From NCBI GenBank assembly GCA_903970295.1, contig CAJCHQ010000115.1, positions 1 through 12,857 of the forward strand: 12,857 nucleotides of DNA, written 5' to 3'. A program made the position numbers and the translations under genes. This document shows positions 7,347 through 12,857 of the stretch, piece by piece (the first letter of the stretch is position 1; every line of letters begins with the position of its first letter). Source of the stretch: Bryobacterales bacterium. Its GTDB lineage: Bacteria > Cyanobacteriota > Vampirovibrionia > Obscuribacterales > Obscuribacteraceae. Below the pieces are notes generated by a model. It did no database searches. It was not told where the DNA came from and worked only from the letters and a program-made list of their open reading frames with translations.

Positions 7347-7351
7347 TTTAG

Positions 7352-8368
7352 ATGGCGGTGATCAGAAAGGAAATTGGCGATCTGCTCGTCGATAACGGTG
7401 TGATCACGGAGGACGAGCTCAATCTCGTTCGCCAGGAACGCCAAAAGACAGGCGATTCGGTGGTTGGCATCCTCTCTCGTATGGGGTTGGCTAACGAGAG
7501 TCATTTAAAAAACGCGCTGGAACTTCAATACGGCGTCAATTTCGTTAGTCTCTCAAAGGGCAAAAACTCGCCGGAGCCCGATGCAGTCTTGCTTCTGCCT
7601 GACGAAGTCATGCGCCTGCACAATTTGGTGTGCATCTCCAATCAAGGGGATCGGCTGACAGTAGCCATGGTCGATCCCAGCGACATCAACGCCGTCGAAG
7701 ATGTTAAAAGTCGCCTTCCAGGAAAACAAATCAAATCGGTAGTTTGTGTCGAAGATGACTTGCATCAATTTCTCGACAACTTCTTCGAAGACCGCAAGCT
7801 CACGCAGGCAGACCGTAATGGCTCGGGCAACGGACATATACTCGGCCCCGATGCGGTGAAAAAGGCAGAAGCCGTCGTCGAAAAAGCGAAGCCCGCGCCC
7901 ACAGAAGAACTCGAGTTGCCACCACAACCGGTTCTGCATCTCGATCCCTTGCCCGGATCGAAGTCGAAATCTCCGACGATTGTCGGGCTCGAGGCCATAT
8001 CGCCAGAGATGAACGAGATTGCTCTGGCAAAGAGAGCGCAAGAAGAAGCTATTGTTCTTTTGGCGAATCAAATTCTGGGCGGCGCCATAAAGCGGCACTG
8101 CTCGAACATTCACATTTCGCCTGGCGAACGAGAGGCGACGGTCTATTATCGGTCGAACGGCACGCTCTATGCCGATCGCAAACTGCCCAAAACCGTTGTC
8201 ACGGCCGTCATCGCCCGCTACAAAATGATGGCGCGCTTAAATTTAGCCGAGAAGGGCGTGTGCCAGGACGGTCACATCAAGGTTAAATCCTCCGCCAAGG
8301 AAATCGTTTGCTTGATTTCGATCTTTCCGACGGCGCATGGTGAACACGTGGGCATCTGGATCGTCTAA
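7352..8368 (+). CDS. PilB/GspE-like protein lacking the ATPase core (MshEN plus N2 domains only)
   Basis: This 338-residue paralog of the downstream PilB has two halves. Residues 1-67 are about 72% identical to PilB by hand count. They hold the two MshEN-type motifs (KEIGDLLVDNG-I, about 6-29, and L-RMGLANESHLKNALELQ, about 41-59), a fold that binds c-di-GMP in MshE and some PilB proteins. A Pro/Lys-rich linker (about 150-225) replaces PilB's acidic one. Residues 229-338 align at about half identity with the PilB N2 domain, then stop just where the C-terminal ATPase begins. Walker A, Asp box, Walker B and His box are all absent. Key N2 residues are also altered: HIEP to HISP, YRLDG to YRSNG, RRLPQDGR to KGVCQDGH. 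It cannot be an ATPase. It may regulate PilB, compete for partners or sense c-di-GMP; these are inferences. The intact frame and conserved N-terminus argue against simple decay. Confidence 0.85.
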   Translation: MAVIRKEIGDLLVDNGVITEDELNLVRQERQKTGDSVVGILSRMGLANESHLKNALELQYGVNFVSLSKGKNSPEPDAVLLLPDEVMRLHNLVCISNQGDRLTVAMVDPSDINAVEDVKSRLPGKQIKSVVCVEDDLHQFLDNFFEDRKLTQADRNGSGNGHILGPDAVKKAEAVVEKAKPAPTEELELPPQPVLHLDPLPGSKSKSPTIVGLEAISPEMNEIALAKRAQEEAIVLLANQILGGAIKRHCSNIHISPGEREATVYYRSNGTLYADRKLPKTVVTAVIARYKMMARLNLAEKGVCQDGHIKVKSSAKEIVCLISIFPTAHGEHVGIWIV

Positions 8369-8390
8369 GTGTTTTAAAACCAGTGGGCGC

Positions 8391-8481
8391 CGGGCAAAAA
8401 TAGGGTAAGTGCAGCCGCACTTCGATACCGCCTACGGAATTCTGGAAGATTCGGTTAACGGAAGAAGCTGAGCGCGACCGG
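8391..8481 (+). promoter_or_regulatory. Structured leader of pilB (copy B of the shared leader)
   Basis: The order is CGGGCAAAAATAGGG (8391-8405), a hairpin (8407-8422), TAACGG (8456-8461) and GAGCGCGACCGG (8470-8481), then 24 bases to the ATG. The elements parallel those of leader A at 7222-7312. The segment joins two coding regions that are clearly duplicated, so the leader probably duplicated with them. Retention of the conserved blocks while the spacers diverged hints at function. Confidence 0.4.
8407..8422 (+). other. Hairpin AAGTGC-AGCC-GCACTT in leader B
   Basis: A perfect 6-bp stem with a 4-base loop, which can be extended by GGTA (8404-8407) with TACC (8426-8429) across a short bulge. 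It sits at the same place in the leader as the 7242-7257 hairpin but with unrelated stem sequence, which would fit conservation of structure rather than sequence. No T-run follows. Confidence 0.5.
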
Positions 8482-8505
8482 CAAATTACTGAGGGCGAAG
8501 TCTGC

Positions 8506-10575
8506 ATGGCACTTATCAAAAAAGAAATTGGCGATCTGCTCGTCGATAATGGCTTGATAACAGCAGAAGAGTTGAAGATCGTACAGCAAGAGCGATTGAG
8601 GACGGGCGAACCGCTCAGCTTGATTTTGTCGCGTCTGGGTTTAGCCAACGAATCGCATCTCAAAAACGCGCTCGAAGTCCAATTCGGCGTCAACTATGTC
8701 TCTTTGGTCAAATCGGAAGTGCATCCCGAAGCCTTGCAATTACTGCCGGAGAAATTGATTCGACAGCATCAGGTGGTGCCAATCATTCAGGAAGACAATA
8801 CCCTCACGGTGGCGATGGTCAACCCGAACAATCTGCTCGCTCTCGACGATATCAAATATCGTCTGCGCGGCATCCGAGTCAAACCGATGGTGTGCACGGA
8901 AGATGATTTCCAGCACTTCATGGAGACCATCTACGCCCACAAACAAGAGGAACTGACTGCCTCTCACGATGAATTTGCCGATCAGACATTCATCGAGTCG
9001 GAAGTTGATCTGAGCACGCTCGACATCATGGCCGAGACGGAGGAAGAGATCAATGACCTCGACCTGGCCAAACAAGCGCAAGATGCACCAATCGTTCACC
9101 TGGCCAATCAGGTGCTGGCTAAGGCGATCAAGCGTAGATGTTCGGATGTGCACATCGAACCACAAGACAAACATGTAACAGTGAGATACCGTCTCGATGG
9201 CGTTCTCTTTGTCGATCGTAAGCTACCAAAGGCAGTGCTGGCGGCGCTTATATCGCGCTATAAGATTATGGCCGACCTCGATATTGCAGAAAGACGTCTG
9301 CCCCAGGATGGAAGAATCCGGGTGCGGTTCTCAGGCAAAGATATAGATTTTCGTGTCTCCACAATTCCCAGTAAGCATGGCGAAAAAATCGTCATGAGAA
9401 TTTTGGATAAAACAACGACGACTTTAGGGCTCGATAAGCTCGTCACTGACCCGGAAACACTTGCTCTCGTCCGAGACATGGTTTCCAAGCCATACGGCAT
9501 TATTTTCGTCACAGGGCCGACAGGCTCCGGCAAAACTACTTCTCTCTATTCAGCACTGTCCGAGCGCAACACTCCCGACGTCAACATCGTCACGGCTGAA
9601 GATCCGATCGAATATGAAATGGCAGGTATTACCCAGGTCCAGGTCTTGCGCGAAAAAGGACTGGACTTCGCTCGCATATTGCGCTCTTTTTTGCGCCAAG
9701 ATCCGGACATCATGCTCGTCGGTGAAACGCGTGACCGCGAAACCGCCAAAATCGCGGTCGAAGCTGCTTTGACCGGTCACCTCGTTTTTACTACCCTTCA
9801 CACCAACGACGCCCCCGGTTGCATTACCAGATTGGCTGAAATGGAAGTGGACCCTTATTTGGTGGCATCGGCGACGATTGGGGTGATCGCGCAAAGACTT
9901 CTGAGGCGCATTTGCGGGGATTGCAAAACGGTGATCAAACCAGAACGAACGGCTCTTGAATATCTCGGTCTGCTCGACAAGAATCAAGAACATATGGCTG
10001 AATCGACTGTCCAATATTACAGACTACAACTTGATTCCGACGGTTGGCCGATCTTCTACAAGGGTCGTGGTTGCGAATCCTGCAACAACACCGGCTACAA
10101 AAATCGGATCGGTGTTTACGAAGTGATGCGCATGAATGACGAGATTCGCGAATTAGCAGCAAAAGGTTCGACCACGGCGATGATCCGCTTCGCCGCCAAA
10201 CAATCAGGCATGGTGCCCTTGAAAGACTACAGCATTCGCCTGGTAGCGCAGGGTTTGAGCACAACCGAAGAAGTAGTTCGAGTCACCCTTGCTGATACCG
10301 CCGGTGAAGACAAAATCTGCCCGCGCTGTCGCAATCCCATCGGTGACGATTTCGTCAAATGCCCGTTTTGCCAACACGAACTGAAAACTTCTTGCTCGCG
10401 TTGCGGTACTTTGCAACAAGAAGGTTGGGCCAGTTGTCCAAAATGCGGTATCACCAAAGAAGACGCCAACATGGAATCAATTTGCAGTTGCTGCCAGGCT
10501 GAAGTTTCGGGAGAATGGAATACATGTCGCTATTGCATGACACCGCGAAAATACGACACAATGATCACTTCGTAA
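8506..10575 (+). CDS. pilB: Type IV pilus extension ATPase PilB with C-terminal zinc-ribbon tail
   Basis: This 689-residue protein drives pilus assembly at the inner membrane as a hexameric ATPase. MshEN-type motifs lie at about 6-58 and the N2 domain at about 190-302 with HIEP (216-219) and RRLPQDGR (263-270). The ATPase core has Walker A GPTGSGKT (337-344), Asp box TAEDPIEY (363-370), Walker B DPDIMLVGETRD (399-410) and His box GHLVFTTLHTND (424-435). The usual PilB metal site is present as two CxxC pairs (470/473 and 523/526). After the normal end (about 600) comes a tail of about 90 residues with six more CxxC pairs at 605, 619, 630, 644, 660 and 674, predicting three zinc ribbons. This tail is not part of standard PilB. 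The gene has its own leader and precedes pilT and pilC. All catalytic motifs are intact, so the function is near certain; the tail's role is unknown. Confidence 0.95.
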   Translation: MALIKKEIGDLLVDNGLITAEELKIVQQERLRTGEPLSLILSRLGLANESHLKNALEVQFGVNYVSLVKSEVHPEALQLLPEKLIRQHQVVPIIQEDNTLTVAMVNPNNLLALDDIKYRLRGIRVKPMVCTEDDFQHFMETIYAHKQEELTASHDEFADQTFIESEVDLSTLDIMAETEEEINDLDLAKQAQDAPIVHLANQVLAKAIKRRCSDVHIEPQDKHVTVRYRLDGVLFVDRKLPKAVLAALISRYKIMADLDIAERRLPQDGRIRVRFSGKDIDFRVSTIPSKHGEKIVMRILDKTTTTLGLDKLVTDPETLALVRDMVSKPYGIIFVTGPTGSGKTTSLYSALSERNTPDVNIVTAEDPIEYEMAGITQVQVLREKGLDFARILRSFLRQDPDIMLVGETRDRETAKIAVEAALTGHLVFTTLHTNDAPGCITRLAEMEVDPYLVASATIGVIAQRLLRRICGDCKTVIKPERTALEYLGLLDKNQEHMAESTVQYYRLQLDSDGWPIFYKGRGCESCNNTGYKNRIGVYEVMRMNDEIRELAAKGSTTAMIRFAAKQSGMVPLKDYSIRLVAQGLSTTEEVVRVTLADTAGEDKICPRCRNPIGDDFVKCPFCQHELKTSCSRCGTLQQEGWASCPKCGITKEDANMESICSCCQAEVSGEWNTCRYCMTPRKYDTMITS

Positions 10576-10590
10576 TTTAGTCAGGCAAAA

Positions 10591-10596
10591 AAGGTG
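10591..10596 (+). promoter_or_regulatory. Shine-Dalgarno for pilT
   Basis: AAGGTG after an A-run lies 7 bases before the ATG at 10604. It favours this start over the next in-frame ATG at 10616. Confidence 0.55.
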
Positions 10597-10603
10597 TGTC
10601 GCT

Positions 10604-11746
10604 ATGCCCATAGAGATGCAAGAACTTCTCCAGTTAGTGGTAGACCGAGCCGCATCAGACCTCCATCTCAAAGTCGAACAACCACCAATCTTGCGAATCG
10701 CCGGCAAATTAGTGCGAGCGAATCTTCCAGTAATGCAAGCCAGCGAGGTGAAGACCTTGATTTTTTCAATGCTCACGCCCGAGCAGACTAGGCATCTGGA
10801 ACAAACTTTTGAGCTGGATTGCAGTTTTGGCATCGAAGGCATCGGCCGCTTCCGAGTCAACGCTTACAAAGACCGGGGAAACTATTGCGCCGCCCTGCGG
10901 GTGGTGGCACCGCGAATCCCCAGCCTGCAGGAACTCGGCTTACCGGAAATGACCAAAGAAATCGCCCAGAAGCCTCGCGGGCTAGTCCTGATCACTGGAC
11001 CTACAGGCAGCGGTAAATCCACCACTCTAGCTTCAGTAATAGATTGGATCAACGAAAACCGGGCGGACCACATTCTCACCATTGAAGATCCAATCGAATA
11101 CATTCACGAAAACAAGCGATCGGTGGTCGGACAAAGAGAACTGGGCAACGACACCAAAAGCTTCGCTAACGCACTCAGAGCTGCACTCCGCGAAGATCCG
11201 GACGTAATTTTGATCGGTGAATTACGCGATTTGGAAACGATTCAATTGGCTTTAACCGCGGCCGAAACCGGACACCTCGTCTTTGGCACGGTGCACACCA
11301 GTTCAGCGGCCCAGAGCATCGACCGACTGATTGACGTTTTTCCAGCCGACCAACAGCAACAAGTGCGGACAATGCTCTCCAATAGTCTGGTCGCCATCTT
11401 CAGTCAAACTCTGGTGCCGCGCATGGCCGAGGCCGCAGCCGGCAGCTCGGTCACAAAAGGACGCGTGCTGGCCATGGAACTTTTGATCAGCACGCCGGCG
11501 ATCGCCAATTTAATTCGGGAAGCGAAAACGGCTCAGATTTACTCGGCGCTGCAAATGGGCGGCGCTATGGGCATGCAAACGCTCGAGACGTCATTAGCCA
11601 ATCTGGTCAAACAAGGAATCATCAGCAGCTCGGAAGCTCTGGCAAAAACTAGCCGGGTGGAAGATCTGCAGAGGTTGATGGGCACAGGTTACACAGCGGC
11701 CACCAACTCCAGCCGGGACGCAGGCAAAGGCTTCGGTAGATTCTAA
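10604..11746 (+). CDS. pilT: Type IV pilus retraction ATPase PilT
   Basis: This 380-residue hexameric ATPase disassembles the pilus fibre and powers twitching and DNA uptake. It has the short PilT architecture: an N-terminal PAS-like domain opening with MQELLQLVVDRAASDLHL, then the core with Walker A GPTGSGKS (132-139), Asp box TIEDPIEY (159-166), Walker B DPDVILIGELRD (198-209) and His box GHLVFGTVHT (223-232). The PilT-specific C-terminal motif is present as AIANLIRE (299-306), with Ala where the classical motif has Arg (AIRNLIRE). The length is a little above the usual 345-370 because of a Ser/Gly-rich tail. The gene sits 28 bases after pilB and 2 bases before pilC, a standard pilB-pilT-pilC order, so it is almost surely cotranscribed. 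The presence of AIxNLIRE separates it from PilU and PilB. Confidence 0.95.
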   Translation: MPIEMQELLQLVVDRAASDLHLKVEQPPILRIAGKLVRANLPVMQASEVKTLIFSMLTPEQTRHLEQTFELDCSFGIEGIGRFRVNAYKDRGNYCAALRVVAPRIPSLQELGLPEMTKEIAQKPRGLVLITGPTGSGKSTTLASVIDWINENRADHILTIEDPIEYIHENKRSVVGQRELGNDTKSFANALRAALREDPDVILIGELRDLETIQLALTAAETGHLVFGTVHTSSAAQSIDRLIDVFPADQQQQVRTMLSNSLVAIFSQTLVPRMAEAAAGSSVTKGRVLAMELLISTPAIANLIREAKTAQIYSALQMGGAMGMQTLETSLANLVKQGIISSSEALAKTSRVEDLQRLMGTGYTAATNSSRDAGKGFGRF

Positions 11747-11748
11747 AT

Positions 11749-12857
11749 ATGGCAGAGTTTCTGTACAAGGTGAAAGATGGTCAAGGTCGCGTGCAAGAAG
11801 CTGTGGCACAAGCAGATTCGCCATCGATTCTGCGCGCTCGTTTGACTTCGCGCGGGCTGGACGTAATCGACATCAAAGTGCGTTCCAGTCCCTTCGAATT
11901 TAAGAAGTCGTGGGCGGCTCTCAGTCTGTATTTCGAAACCATCTCTCTAAAAGACATGGTCGTTTTCTCCAGACAATTCGCCGCCATGGTATCGTCAGGA
12001 GTGGCAATGCTGAGGACGCTGACGATCATCGTTGATCAATGCAAGAATCGCAAAATGCAAATGGAACTCGATGAGGTGCGCCGCTCAGTCGAAGGCGGAA
12101 TCTCGCTTTCAGACGCTCTGGCCAAGCACCCGATCGTTTTTGACAAGCTCTACGTCTCTATGGTTCGGGCTGGTGAGGCTGGCGGTATCTTACCGGAAGT
12201 TTTGTTGCGGTTAGCTGAATTCCTAGAGACCAGGCAAAAACTAAATGCCAAAGTGCGATCGGCCATGGTCTACCCGACGGTCGTATTGGCAGTGGCCGTG
12301 CTTGTTTTCTGGGCCATGCTTACATTCGTGCTGCCAGTTTTTCAGGGACTGTTCAAAAATATTGGTGGCGAATTGCCGGCTTATACCCAGTTTTTGATCA
12401 CCTTATCTGAATACATGCGATCGATCTGGATGGCGATTTTCGTCGTGTCTATAGTCGTCGGCGTCTGGTTTCTCCGTCGTTATTACAATACAGTCTTAGG
12501 CAAACTGCATATCGACAGCATTATCATTCGCTTACCCGTAGTAGGTGAACTGGTGCAGAAAGTTGCCGTTGCCAGATTCAGTCGCACATTTGGCACTTTG
12601 ATTCGCGCTGGAGTACCTATGCTTTCGGCATTGGACGTGGTCAAGGATACGGCCGGTAACGCCTATGTCGCTAAATCAGTCGATGCAGTTTGTGATGAAG
12701 TTAGACAGGGTGGCACCATCTCGAAGCCTATGTCCAAGAACAAAATTTTTCCGCCGATGGTGGTGCAGATGGTTGCTGTCGGTGAAGAAACAGGAAAATT
12801 AGACGACATGCTGACTAAAGTCGCCGACTTTTATGACATGGAAGTCGAGCACCAGGT
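11749..12857 (+). CDS. pilC: Type IV pilus inner-membrane platform protein PilC (partial, 3' end cut)
   Basis: The frame starts at the ATG at 11749, 2 bases after the pilT stop, and stays open to the window end (369 complete codons). PilC/GspF proteins form the inner-membrane platform that couples PilB and PilT to pilin addition and removal. Two GspF domains are visible. The first (about 73-195) has FSRQFAAMVSSGVAMLRTL and RAGEAGGILPEVL, followed by a membrane helix (about 172-194). A second helix lies at about 222-242. The second domain (from about 276) has RFSRTFGTLIRAGVPMLSAL and VGEETGKLDDML. The family is usually about 400 residues, so only some 30-40 residues with the last membrane helix are missing. 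The ribosome site is weak, suggesting coupling to pilT. It is the last gene seen in the pilus block. Confidence 0.95.
   Translation, partial: MAEFLYKVKDGQGRVQEAVAQADSPSILRARLTSRGLDVIDIKVRSSPFEFKKSWAALSLYFETISLKDMVVFSRQFAAMVSSGVAMLRTLTIIVDQCKNRKMQMELDEVRRSVEGGISLSDALAKHPIVFDKLYVSMVRAGEAGGILPEVLLRLAEFLETRQKLNAKVRSAMVYPTVVLAVAVLVFWAMLTFVLPVFQGLFKNIGGELPAYTQFLITLSEYMRSIWMAIFVVSIVVGVWFLRRYYNTVLGKLHIDSIIIRLPVVGELVQKVAVARFSRTFGTLIRAGVPMLSALDVVKDTAGNAYVAKSVDAVCDEVRQGGTISKPMSKNKIFPPMVVQMVAVGEETGKLDDMLTKVADFYDMEVEHQ

Larger units (their letters stand above)
6993..7351. other. 359-base divergent intergenic region
   Basis: No convincing gene is seen here on either strand. It must hold the promoter of the minus-strand membrane protein gene and that of the pilus block, because the two diverge. 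The right half (7212-7351) is structured: nested inverted repeats, a sigma-54-like site and sequence shared with the leader of pilB, each listed separately. The left half (6993-7200) contains a short palindrome and A/T-rich stretches. I could not fix a sigma-70 promoter with confidence in either direction. Confidence 0.7.
8369..8505 (+). other. 137-base gap between the truncated paralog and pilB
   Basis: No ORF and no remnant of an ATPase core is seen in this gap. It holds copy B of the shared leader and a weak ribosome site GAGGG (8491-8495), 10 bases before the pilB ATG. No intrinsic terminator is visible, so read-through from the paralog into pilB is expected unless the hairpin or an internal promoter acts. 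Confidence 0.6.

Noticed and set aside
8369..8430. An intrinsic terminator after the truncated paralog
   Set aside because: The hairpin at 8407-8422 has no T-run after it, and the TTTTAAAA before it is not part of a stem with a G/C core.
7352..8505. The truncated paralog as one pilB gene split by a frameshift
   Set aside because: The following gene begins again with its own MshEN domain, and no ATPase-core sequence is found in any frame of the 137-base gap. It is a separate, shortened copy.

Overview
The window is a densely coded stretch of a bacterial chromosome, roughly half G+C, with two functional blocks on the plus strand separated by one minus-strand gene. No rRNA, tRNA, CRISPR array, transposase or phage gene is visible. 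Type IV pilus genes, a membrane-bound O-acyltransferase (MBOAT) tail and a cell-envelope acylation cassette point to a Gram-negative environmental bacterium. The overall style (pilB-pilT-pilC order, tandem envelope paralogs, large membrane TPR protein) would fit a Vampirovibrionia/Melainabacteria (Obscuribacterales-like) genome. That placement is an inference with limited confidence, because no marker gene is present.

Block 1 (1-5533, plus strand) is a tightly packed, probably single operon. It opens with the last 31 codons of an MBOAT-type acyltransferase. Three tandem paralogs of a single-pass membrane SGNH-hydrolase-like protein follow (437, 446 and 429 residues). They are joined by a 4-base gap, an ATGA overlap and a TAATG overlap. 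Three bases after the third paralog comes a two-transmembrane sensor histidine kinase. MBOAT plus SGNH partner is the known logic of polysaccharide or teichoic-acid O-acylation (AlgI with AlgJ/AlgX, DltB with DltD). The cassette therefore probably moves an acyl group across the membrane onto an extracytoplasmic glycan. The three SGNH copies may serve different acceptors or steps, and the kinase may sense the envelope.

Middle (5550-6992, minus strand): a membrane protein with a Pro/Glu/Val/Gln-repeat N-terminus, a PH-like cytoplasmic segment and a C-terminal TPR-like region. It converges on the kinase gene with only 16 bases between stop codons. A 359-base non-coding region (6993-7351) separates it from block 2.

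Block 2 (7352-12857, plus strand) is a type IV pilus motor cluster. A PilB paralog that lacks the whole ATPase core (338 aa) is followed by a full PilB extension ATPase carrying an unusual C-terminal tail with six CxxC pairs (three predicted zinc ribbons), then PilT (retraction ATPase) and PilC (inner-membrane platform, cut by the window end). The truncated paralog keeps the MshEN-type N-terminal domain, a c-di-GMP-binding fold in related ATPases. Its untranslated leader resembles that of the real pilB: both have a CGGGCA-N-AAATA element, then a short hairpin, then TAACGG, then GAG-N-GCGACCGG, in the same order. The ATPase-less paralog and the shared leader are the most noteworthy items in the window. 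Together they suggest a duplicated, possibly c-di-GMP-tuned, regulatory unit in front of the pilus motor.
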